This document shows positions 57,018 to 64,000 of a stretch of DNA of 64,000 nucleotides, one piece after another (within the stretch, counting starts at the first letter, position 1; each line of letters opens with the position of its first letter). The notes under the pieces are model-generated. The model was given only the letters and a program-made list of their open reading frames with translations, did not search any database and had not been told where the DNA came from. Source of the stretch: Haloferula rosea (GTDB taxonomy: Bacteria; Verrucomicrobiota; Verrucomicrobiia; Verrucomicrobiales; Akkermansiaceae); contig NZ_JAENII010000003.1 of assembly GCF_016595525.1 (NCBI RefSeq), positions 310,001 through 374,000 of the forward strand. The letters run 5' to 3'. The translations under genes were made by a program, and so were the position numbers.

Positions 57018-57752
57018 TCAGGAACCCGGTGGATCCGTCGGCCGGCTGGGTGGTTGATTCAGCGGACGTGGCCGCGGACCGGTTCCGGCATCCCCACTCC
57101 GCTGCTGATCGACGATCGCACGCGCCATGGCCGACGCCAATTTGTCCCGGTAGCCCGGGTCGTTGCACAGCCGCGCTTCCGCGGCGTTGCTCAAGTATCC
57201 GCACTCGACCAGCACGCACGGCACGTCCGGGTTCCGAGTCAGTCGGAGGCGGCGCCGCTTCTTGCCGAGGTTCCCCGATTCTCCGGGCACGACCTTTTCC
57301 AGCTCGCGCTGGATCCGCGTCGCCAGACCGTGGCTGTCGACACGCCAATAATACGTTTCGGGCCCGCGGACATGGGAGGGACCCGAGTTGTAGTGGATGC
57401 TCACGAGAATCGCTCCATCCTTGCGGCTTGCCTTCACCACGCGATCGTCGAGGTCCACGAAGGTGTCCCCCTTGCGAATCAGAACCGTCTTCACCTTCCC
57501 CGAGAGCTTCCGCTGCAGGCGCTTGGCGGTATCAAGCGCAAGGTCCTTTTCCCGGGCCCCGGTGTGGCGGGACACAGCGCCCGGATCCCTCCCCCCGTGT
57601 CCTGCATCGATGATCACCGTCGTGAACCCCTGAGGCCCGGGCCGGTGGCCCCACTCATCACGCTTCCAACTCACGGTATTTCCACCACCACTGCTGCCGC
57701 AGCCCACCAGCAGGAAAGCCGTCGTCAGGATCAAAGCCAATCGCACCAACAT
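57018..57752 (-). CDS. N-acetylmuramoyl-L-alanine amidase (Amidase_3), lipoprotein
   Basis: Zinc amidase that cuts the bond between N-acetylmuramate and the stem peptide of peptidoglycan. From the ATG at 57752 the product has 244 residues, with a lipobox ending LVGC (C18). The Amidase_3 zinc ligands are all present: H52 in DAGHGG, E68 in REKDLALD and H120 in SIHYNSG, and the catalytic E182 in VLVECGYLSN. The frame extends 19 codons further upstream without a better start. A proline-rich tail follows the domain. It likely takes part in daughter-cell separation or cell wall recycling. Confidence 0.9.
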   Translation of the reverse strand: MLVRLALILTTAFLLVGCGSSGGGNTVSWKRDEWGHRPGPQGFTTVIIDAGHGGRDPGAVSRHTGAREKDLALDTAKRLQRKLSGKVKTVLIRKGDTFVDLDDRVVKASRKDGAILVSIHYNSGPSHVRGPETYYWRVDSHGLATRIQRELEKVVPGESGNLGKKRRRLRLTRNPDVPCVLVECGYLSNAAEARLCNDPGYRDKLASAMARAIVDQQRSGDAGTGPRPRPLNQPPSRPTDPPGS

Positions 57753-57926
57753 GCCTGCATGGCTAGCGCCTGAGCCAGCAACCTGCAAACCCTGAATCAG
57801 AACCGCCATGAGCCGCCGGCACCGACCCAGCAGAACACCGAAGCTCCCCTACCTCCTTCCCAAGGTGGAACGCGCAGCACGAAACTGGACTCTTTCCACA
57901 CCGCCGATTGTCTGCATCATTTCCCC

Positions 57927-58388
57927 ATGCTCGTCCTTGTCACCATCGCGGCAGCCCTCTTGATCCTCAACTTCATCATTCAGTTGGGACTGGTGAGCAC
58001 GTGCATCCACTACCTGATCTTCGCGGCGAAGAAGCGCCCACTGGGGGCCAGCCAATGGGGGGACAACACGACTCTGGCCGTGATCCTCCTCATGGTCCTC
58101 GCCGCCCACTTGCTGCAGATCGCCCTCTGGGCCGTTTCCTTCATGTGGATCGGAGAATTCGAACTCTTCCGCGACGCCTTCTATCACTCGGCGGTCAACT
58201 TTGCCTCCCTCGGCTACGGAGACGTCGTGATGAGCGAGGAATGGCGCTTGCTTGGAGCCCTCGAAGCCGCTGCCGGTGTCATGATGTTCGGTGTCTCGGC
58301 CGCCCTGCTTTTTGCCATCCTGAGTAAATTGATCCGTGTTCAACTCGAAAAGCACGGTCTGAACCTGAAAGCCGGATCGAGCGAATGA
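57927..58388 (+). CDS. Two-transmembrane ion channel (potassium channel-like)
   Basis: A 153-residue membrane protein with an N-terminal hydrophobic segment (3-24), two further membrane segments (about 49-72 and 107-133) and between them a pore helix with NFASLGYGDVV (91-101). S-L-GYGD corresponds to the T-V-G-Y-G-D selectivity filter, so it is a probable potassium or cation channel of the Ion_trans_2 type, with a substitution at the first two filter positions. The gene overlaps the deaminase start by 4 bases. Confidence 0.8.
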   Translation: MLVLVTIAAALLILNFIIQLGLVSTCIHYLIFAAKKRPLGASQWGDNTTLAVILLMVLAAHLLQIALWAVSFMWIGEFELFRDAFYHSAVNFASLGYGDVVMSEEWRLLGALEAAAGVMMFGVSAALLFAILSKLIRVQLEKHGLNLKAGSSE

Positions 58389-58855
58389 ACCCCGAGCCCT
58401 TCATGAGGCGGGCCATCGAACTCGCCCGCAATGGCATGCAACGCGGCGATGGTGGCCCCTTCGGCGCGGTGGTCGTGCGCGACGGCACCATCATCGGCGA
58501 AGGGTGGAATCGCGTGGTCGCCGACAATGATCCAACCGCTCATGGCGAAGTGACCGCCATCCGCGATGCCTGCACGAAACTGGGGAATTTCGACCTGACC
58601 GGATGCGAGATTCACACCACCGGCGAACCCTGCCCGATGTGCCTGGGCGCCATCCACTGGGCACGAATCGGACGCATCTACTACGGTTTTCGCATCGAGG
58701 ATGCCGCTCGCGGCGGCTTCGACGATCTGAAATTCTACGACACCTTCGCTCGGCCGGCCGGGGATTCTCCGATTCCCGCCTCCGAACTGCTGGCACAGGA
58801 AGCCAACCTGCTGATTGACGAATTCCTGAAGTCCGAGAACCGGAAGAATTACTGA
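58385..58855 (+). CDS. Nucleoside/guanine deaminase-like protein
   Basis: Zinc-dependent deaminase of the cytidine deaminase fold. The 156 residues show TAHGEVTAIR (H53, catalytic E55) and EPCPMCLGAI (C83, C86), and a C-terminal helix with the FYDTFARPAGD segment; overall order is that of the GuaD-type guanine deaminases. The HGE in place of the common HAE is a mild variant seen in related deaminases. It overlaps the ion channel gene by ATGA, so the two are co-translated. Conversion of guanine to xanthine is the family inference. Confidence 0.82.
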   Translation: MNPEPFMRRAIELARNGMQRGDGGPFGAVVVRDGTIIGEGWNRVVADNDPTAHGEVTAIRDACTKLGNFDLTGCEIHTTGEPCPMCLGAIHWARIGRIYYGFRIEDAARGGFDDLKFYDTFARPAGDSPIPASELLAQEANLLIDEFLKSENRKNY

Positions 58856-58917
58856 GCCCCGAACGATGACTGAATTGTCCGGCCACCCTCATGTTCTGGG
58901 CCCTCAAAGACCAACTT

Positions 58918-58947
58918 GGGACACTTGTCCCTGAAACGAGGGACAAG
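58918..58947. promoter_or_regulatory. Cluster of GGGACA/TGTCCC half-sites (operator candidate)
   Basis: GGGACA-CT-TGTCCC (58918-58931) is a perfect palindrome, and the second half also pairs with AGGGACAAG (58939-58947) across a six-base spacer: CTTGTCCCT...AGGGACAAG. Three half-sites are thus spaced within 30 bases, about 80-105 bases upstream of the gene at 59024. A similar ACTTGTCC box lies upstream of dnaK at 23346-23353. Confidence 0.5.
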
Positions 58948-59023
58948 ACAGGAATCGGTTCCCTTGTATACACCTACCCTATCGCTTTGGCCCATCGAAG
59001 CACCACGAAACGTATCCTAAACC

Positions 59024-61393
59024 ATGAAAACCCACGAACCGACTCCTCGGTGGACGTCCGGCCTACGGCCCCGTCGCACTCCGTCCCACCATTCTCGAAT
59101 TTCACCCACCGTGGGCGCTGCGGCGCTCGCCTTGGGCATCATCTCAGCCCCCATGGCATCGGCGGAAGTCGTCGCCGGATGGGACACTTGGGACAGCGTT
59201 ACGGCTCCCACCGTTTCCGTGGCCGCCACGGGCGTGACCGCCAGCGCAACCGCTTCTGCAGTTGGAGGAACACAAAACTGGTCCCTAGAAGGTGGCTCAA
59301 ACGCAGGCCGCGGCTCCAGCGGTGACGGCACTTGGGGATCCTTTGCAGCGGGCGTTGCTGCAAGCTCGGAGACCGAGCTTTTCTCTTCGAACATCACCCT
59401 CACCAACGGCAAAACGGACGGAGAAATCACCTTCACCATCATCAACAATGGCGCGACCGACCTTGACCTGAACGAGTTCAACTTCGACGCCTATGCTTTT
59501 CGTCCCAATGCCGCCCGCACTTACGCCCTGAACGTTCTGGCCGGTAGCGACATCACCGTCGGCAATGTTTTCACTTCTACTGAAGACGAGATCACCAGCG
59601 TTGGCAGCGCCGGTGATCACACCGTCCACGATGAGATCGACATCGATCTCACCGGGCTACTAGATTCGACTCTTGAGGTCGGAGGAACCGCCATCATTCA
59701 GTTGGCCTTCTCAGACGGAACTGGCTCCGGCGGTGGCCACCACCTGTTCCTGGACAACGTCGCGCTGACCACCGCGTCCTCGCTGACCGACAAATTGGTG
59801 ATTACCTCGGCACCCGCCAGCGCCGATGCCGGGGCCGACTTCTCGGTCACTGTCGAAGCACAGAATGCGGGTGGAAGCCCCATCGCCGTGACTCAGGATA
59901 CCACCGTCAGCCTGTCCTCTTCAGGCGAAGGGATCCTCGCTGGAGCCACCGGGACCATCCTCACGGGCACCAGCTCGGTGGTCCTTGGCACCGTCTCTAG
60001 CGATGTGGCGGAAACCATCACGCTCACCGCAACCAGTACTGCAGGAGATCCATTCATCCCCAGTGTCCCAAGCGCACCGATCGATATCCTTGCAGGTCCA
60101 GCCACGGACCTCTTCGTCGAAACTGCCGCCGATGGTAGCGGAGAAGCGGTAGGCCCGGTTTCCCTGCTTTTGGGAGCGACCATCGACGTCTTCGCGATCA
60201 CTCGTGATGCCCTTGGAAACTTCGTCGCCAATGACCCTGCGGCCACCTTCACCCTCACCAACATCACGGGAGCAATTCTTCCAGAGGACTTGGTGGATAA
60301 CCTGGATGGCAGCGCCAACTTCGAAGCCTTCGATGTCGGCACCTGCAACATTTCCGCGAGCTTGAGCGGCTTCACTGATGCGGAAAGCGGCCTGATCACC
60401 ACCGAGGAATTGACCGCCAAGTGGGATCGCACCGGAGGAAATTCATCCTGGGATCTCGCAGCCAACTGGGTGGGTGATGTGTTGCCGGCATTCGACAACC
60501 AGACCGACCTCTTCCTCTACGACCCCATCGCCGACGATGAGGGCAAGGTGAACACCTACATGGCCGCATCACGGACGATTCGTTCCTTGAACTACACGGC
60601 AGACGCCGACGCCAACTTCAACTTCCGCACCACCGTGAGTGGCACCACCGGCGCCGCCGATCTGATCTTCGATACGGATTCCCTCGTGGACCCCGCCGAA
60701 CTCAATGTCGATGCTGATGCCACCGGCACCTTCAAGATCGGAAACGTCGCCAACGATCCGGAGAGGGTTCACGGCGACGTGGTCCTTGAAGACGAACTCA
60801 AGGTCGTCCACCTCGGAAGCGGCACCGTCATCATCGATGCCAACATCCGTGACGGCGCAGCTTCTCATGGTATCACGCTCGATAGCACCAGCACCGGCAC
60901 CGTGGATTTCCGCGGCACCAACAGCTTCACCGGAGCCACCAACGTCAACGGTGGTGTGCTGATCGTAAACGGCGGGTCCATCGACGACACTGCGTCGCTC
61001 TCCATCGATGGCGGCGTTGTCGACGTCGCTGCCGATGAGACCGTGGGTCAACTGAGCCTCGGAGGCGTGGTTCAACCCGATGGCATCTACGGAAGTTCCG
61101 CTTCCGCCGCCCCGGTCCCTGACGACGTGAACTTCTCCGGCACCGGAACCATCACCGTGGGCACACCTCCAGTGGCCGAGACCATCGTCATCGACTCGAT
61201 CACCAAGACGGGAACCAACGCGACCATCACCTTCACATCCTCCTCCAACGTGGATGTGTATCGGTCCACCGACCTGATCAACTGGGGAACCGCGTATGCC
61301 ACGAACCAACCTTCGGGTAGCTACACGGACACCTCCGCCAACGGCACCAAGCACTTCTATGTACTGGTTCCTACAGGGGACCCTGGCCCATGA
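59024..61393 (+). CDS. Secreted beta-strand-rich protein with PATR segment
   Basis: A 789-residue exported protein with a long signal (1-48, hydrophobic core VGAAALALGIISAPMASA). A first beta domain (49-250) resembles a Verrucomicrobia extracellular module. An Ig-like/filamin-type pair (about 255-450) follows, with repeated VETAADGSGE- and ITRDALGNFVANDP-type strands. Then there is a PATR segment (about 620-660, GTNSFTGATNVNGGVLIVNGGS). It ends with a beta module containing VYRSTDLINWGTA and HFYVLVPTG. There is no PEP-CTERM tail. Paralogues lie at 38471 and 41356. A cluster of inverted repeats stands upstream and a hairpin region follows. Confidence 0.8.
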   Translation: MKTHEPTPRWTSGLRPRRTPSHHSRISPTVGAAALALGIISAPMASAEVVAGWDTWDSVTAPTVSVAATGVTASATASAVGGTQNWSLEGGSNAGRGSSGDGTWGSFAAGVAASSETELFSSNITLTNGKTDGEITFTIINNGATDLDLNEFNFDAYAFRPNAARTYALNVLAGSDITVGNVFTSTEDEITSVGSAGDHTVHDEIDIDLTGLLDSTLEVGGTAIIQLAFSDGTGSGGGHHLFLDNVALTTASSLTDKLVITSAPASADAGADFSVTVEAQNAGGSPIAVTQDTTVSLSSSGEGILAGATGTILTGTSSVVLGTVSSDVAETITLTATSTAGDPFIPSVPSAPIDILAGPATDLFVETAADGSGEAVGPVSLLLGATIDVFAITRDALGNFVANDPAATFTLTNITGAILPEDLVDNLDGSANFEAFDVGTCNISASLSGFTDAESGLITTEELTAKWDRTGGNSSWDLAANWVGDVLPAFDNQTDLFLYDPIADDEGKVNTYMAASRTIRSLNYTADADANFNFRTTVSGTTGAADLIFDTDSLVDPAELNVDADATGTFKIGNVANDPERVHGDVVLEDELKVVHLGSGTVIIDANIRDGAASHGITLDSTSTGTVDFRGTNSFTGATNVNGGVLIVNGGSIDDTASLSIDGGVVDVAADETVGQLSLGGVVQPDGIYGSSASAAPVPDDVNFSGTGTITVGTPPVAETIVIDSITKTGTNATITFTSSSNVDVYRSTDLINWGTAYATNQPSGSYTDTSANGTKHFYVLVPTGDPGP

Positions 61394-61411
61394 ATAAAAC
61401 CAACTGAGGCT

Positions 61412-61469
61412 CCGTAGCTGATCTACGGCCCTTCCTTTCCGGCCCGGCGATTTTTCGTCCGGGCCGGAA
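61412..61469 (+). terminator. Double hairpin after the 59024 gene (probable terminator)
   Basis: CCGTAG-CTGAT-CTACGG (61412-61428) and TTCCGGCCCGG...CCGGGCCGGAA (61437-61469) form two perfect stems. The second has eleven pairs and a loop CGATTTTTCGT. No clean T-run follows, so termination efficiency is uncertain. The 250 bases up to the next gene contain nothing else I can support. Confidence 0.5.
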
Positions 61470-61643
61470 TTGCGTTCCACCCCCAGAACCATGCACACCG
61501 GCACCACCCAATCACCCGCTCTTTCCCATGGATCGAGACCTGCCGGGCGCCATCCCCTCCACCCCGAAGCCACTCGACTCAGCGGAAATCCACAGATCGA
61601 GAAGGAATTGACCGACAAGCTCCACGCCATGTCCAGCCCGACC

Positions 61644-64000
61644 ATGAAGCCCGCGAGAGTCTCAGCATGGCTTGCCATCTGCTGGATCTCCTCCCTGTGG
61701 ATCATCCCCCTCGATGCAGAGGTATCCATCAGCAGGATCGGACAATCCCTCGTGCACGACCGGGCACAGCCGCAGAACGTCTCGAAGCCACTCAATCTGC
61801 GCTCCCACCAGGACGACGCCATCACCAGCTTCAACGGCCACCAGTACTGCGTCTTCTATTCCTACGCCAATGCCAACACCGCCCAGCGGTTTGTCACCCT
61901 CGGGCGCCGGGCCCTTCCATCCGGCAGCTGGGAAACCATCGTATTCACCGACTACACCCAGACACGGAACGACCCCCACAATGTCATCGCCATTGGCATC
62001 TGCCCCGGAGATGGAACCATCCACCTCGCCTTTGACCATCACAACGAAGACCTGAACTACCGGGTCTCGGTGCAGGGCCTCGCCACCAATCCGGGTTCTC
62101 ACGCATGGGTCGCGAGCAAGTTCAATGCGGTTCGCGACAGCCTGCCCGGGCTGAGCTCCTCCGTCACCACCGGTTTCACCTACGCACGCTTCGCACCGAA
62201 ACCCGATGGTGACCTCCTCCTCATCCGTCGGAAAGGCTCGGCCATCGCCGGGAAAAGCATGATCTACACCTACGATCAGAACGATCACGACTGGAGCAGC
62301 CACGGCGTCTACATCGACGGAACCCAGGTCCTCTACACCAACGACGCGGGCAACGACACCAAGCTCAATGGCTACCTGAACGGCATCACCTACGGTGGCA
62401 ACCGCCTCCATGCGAGTTGGGTGTGGCGGACGGAGGGACAGACTTCGAATCAGAACTTTGATTTCATGTACGCCTACAGCGACGACCATGGAATCACGTG
62501 GCGGAACAACGCCGGCCAGATCGCCGGCACGACCAACAGCGACGCCATCACCTATGACAATGATCCGCCGGTCAAAGTCCTCGACTACCCGGAAGGGACC
62601 GGCCTCGTGAACCAGGCGGGACAAGCGGTCGATGCCGCCGGCCGCGTCCATGTCGTCCAAAGGAAGAACGGAAAATTTCTCCACATCCATCGCGACACCA
62701 GCGGCACCTGGAACCAGAATCTCACCACCATCGACGGAGGGCGCCATAAGATCACCACCGACCCATCCGGCAATGCCTACCTGATCACTTCGAGTGCGCG
62801 AATCTATGCCGCCACTCCAGAGAATGATTTCGATGACTGGAGCCTCGTCTACAGCGCCGACTCGGGGAACTTCGCCGGTGAACCGCTGTTCGACGAAGAG
62901 CGGATGAGGAACGAGGGCGTCCTGACCCTGCTGGTTGCCGAACCCGGTTCATCCCAGAACCTTCACACCCTCGATCTGCAGATCTCCCCCGTCAGCACCG
63001 GACCCATCCCCCAGGACGTTGACCTTCAGTCGTGGGAAGACCCGACCACATGGGATCCGGACGGCACTCCCCATTTCAGCCGGCACTACACCACCACGAT
63101 GCGCCTTCGCACACCCGGCACCACGGCCACCTTCCCCGGAGCCTCCCTCACCCTCTTCGACGGCGGCCAACTACAACTCCGCAACACCGGCACGGACGTC
63201 ACCACGGTGGACACCCTCATCCTCGATGGTGGGAACATCTACGCCGGAACCGGGAGCAACGTCACCAGCATCCTCGACGGCGGCATCGACGTCGCTTCCG
63301 ACTCCGAACTTCGCGGATACTGGAGCGGCACCAGCGGACGCAGCCTTCGCATCGATTCTCAGATCGAAGGCAACGCCACCCTCACCAGCACTGCCTCGGA
63401 TCCTGACTCATCGCACCAGCTCCTCATCACCCATCCTGCCAACACCTTCGCCGGCACCTGGATCAGCGAAGCCGGCATTCTGGAATTCCAATCACCCGAG
63501 TCCATCGGCAGCGGCAGCATCGAAGTGAAGGAACATGGCTCACTGATCATCCATGGGGAGTGGGATGGAACCGCAACCGGGTCGACCCTGACCGTCGCCG
63601 ACAGCCCGGAGGCACAGGTCCAACTCGGAGCAAACCACTGGGCCGTCACCGCACTGAACCTCGGCGACATCGCCATGCCCCACGGACACTACACCGCATC
63701 GGGCCTCAACTTGATCGCTTCCCATCCCGTATTTTCAGGATCCGGCTCCATCCGCGTCGGACCACCTCTCGCCGCCCTTCTGATCAGTCAACCCGAGGAC
63801 GCCAGCGTCCGGGAGAACCCTGACGTCGTCGACCAATCCTCCACCACCACCCTGCTCGGCACCGGCGGATCCTCCCCTTGGGTCGATCGATGCACCGTAT
63901 TCGTTTTCCGGCTACCGGACCTCGGAGACTCGGCCGACCCCTTCTTGACCAGTGCATTGACCTTCAACTACCAGAGCAAGCAGGGTGACCTCTACAACAA
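61644..64000 (+). CDS. Secreted BNR_4-type protein with PATR segments (3' end outside window)
   Basis: The frame stays open to the right edge, giving at least 785 residues. From the ATG at 61644 a signal peptide (MKPARVSAWLAICWISSLWI...) is followed by a beta-propeller-like region. HQYCVFYSYAN, FVTLGRRALPSGSWETI, GICPGDGTIHLAFDHH and GITWRNNAG belong to the BNR_4 type known from ulvan and other polysaccharide lyases. After about 440 residues autotransporter-associated beta strands appear (TLILDGGNIYAGTGSN, LGAN..TALNLGDI). ATG codons at 61491 and 61629 are in frame but lie before the hydrophobic signal. Lyase activity is inferred from the fold; catalytic histidines cannot be confirmed. Confidence 0.75.
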   Translation, partial: MKPARVSAWLAICWISSLWIIPLDAEVSISRIGQSLVHDRAQPQNVSKPLNLRSHQDDAITSFNGHQYCVFYSYANANTAQRFVTLGRRALPSGSWETIVFTDYTQTRNDPHNVIAIGICPGDGTIHLAFDHHNEDLNYRVSVQGLATNPGSHAWVASKFNAVRDSLPGLSSSVTTGFTYARFAPKPDGDLLLIRRKGSAIAGKSMIYTYDQNDHDWSSHGVYIDGTQVLYTNDAGNDTKLNGYLNGITYGGNRLHASWVWRTEGQTSNQNFDFMYAYSDDHGITWRNNAGQIAGTTNSDAITYDNDPPVKVLDYPEGTGLVNQAGQAVDAAGRVHVVQRKNGKFLHIHRDTSGTWNQNLTTIDGGRHKITTDPSGNAYLITSSARIYAATPENDFDDWSLVYSADSGNFAGEPLFDEERMRNEGVLTLLVAEPGSSQNLHTLDLQISPVSTGPIPQDVDLQSWEDPTTWDPDGTPHFSRHYTTTMRLRTPGTTATFPGASLTLFDGGQLQLRNTGTDVTTVDTLILDGGNIYAGTGSNVTSILDGGIDVASDSELRGYWSGTSGRSLRIDSQIEGNATLTSTASDPDSSHQLLITHPANTFAGTWISEAGILEFQSPESIGSGSIEVKEHGSLIIHGEWDGTATGSTLTVADSPEAQVQLGANHWAVTALNLGDIAMPHGHYTASGLNLIASHPVFSGSGSIRVGPPLAALLISQPEDASVRENPDVVDQSSTTTLLGTGGSSPWVDRCTVFVFRLPDLGDSADPFLTSALTFNYQSKQGDLYN

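Noticed and set aside
61491-61643. Earlier start (61491) for the BNR_4-type gene
   Set aside because: The added residues are polar and precede the hydrophobic signal segment, so the start at 61644 is preferred, although 61629 remains possible.

Overview
The window looks like a chromosome segment of a GC-rich, Gram-negative bacterium of the Verrucomicrobiota, most likely of the Verrucomicrobiales/Akkermansiaceae type. The evidence is a lipid A gene and an OmpH/Skp chaperone (outer membrane), PEP-CTERM sorting, several large secreted proteins with autotransporter-associated beta-strand repeats (PATR), secreted sulfatases, a signal-bearing Gfo/Idh/MocA oxidoreductase beside a nucleoside-type symporter, and a palindromic intergenic repeat of a kind common in Planctomycetes and Verrucomicrobia. 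This is a lineage inference; no rRNA is present. Most genes lack a clear Shine-Dalgarno sequence, so several starts were chosen by protein features.

Layout. 1-3.4 kb: end of a PhoD-like phosphatase, a type IA topoisomerase and a possible small structured RNA. 3.4-7.7 kb: lpxD and ompH on minus, divergent from panC and nadB. 7.7-15.9 kb: a secreted protein, a DUF58/transglutaminase pair, gltX, aroE and two paralogous single-pass membrane proteins. 15.9-22.9 kb: oxidoreductase plus symporter, two MFS carriers, an L-lactate/malate dehydrogenase relative and a small lipoprotein. 23-27.6 kb: tRNA-Ser, then dnaK-groES-groEL behind a possible sigma-54 promoter and closed by a strong terminator. 27.6-38.3 kb: secreted hydrolases (a large unknown protein, glycerophosphodiesterase, multidomain nuclease-like protein, two sulfatases, a metallopeptidase). 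38.4-45.2 kb: two tandem PATR proteins and an N-acetylneuraminate lyase. 45.5-50.6 kb: tRNA-Arg, paralogous NPYQAP-type membrane proteins, a GH25-like protein and a metzincin with an NPCBM module. 50.8-53.5 kb: mgtE with a very small kinase-like gene, then a palindromic repeat island. 53.6-58.9 kb: thrB-thrC, a HupE/UreJ-like protein, an amidase, an ion channel and a guanine deaminase-like enzyme. 59-64 kb: two more secreted beta-strand proteins, the last with a BNR_4-type N-terminus like that of polysaccharide lyases and cut by the window end.

How the genes fit together. Housekeeping genes (topoisomerase, lpxD, panC, nadB, gltX, aroE, dnaK, groESL, thrBC, mgtE) are interleaved with secreted or periplasmic proteins suited to marine or gut polysaccharide degradation: sulfatases, sialic acid lyase, lyase-like BNR protein and PATR surface proteins. 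The observations I would follow first are the structured RNA candidate after the topoisomerase gene, the 136-residue kinase-like protein 4 bases after mgtE, the C-terminal W-S-x-D-L-type module shared by secreted proteins that lack PEP-CTERM, the possible sigma-54 promoter of dnaK, and the inverted composite repeat at 53.2-53.45 kb.
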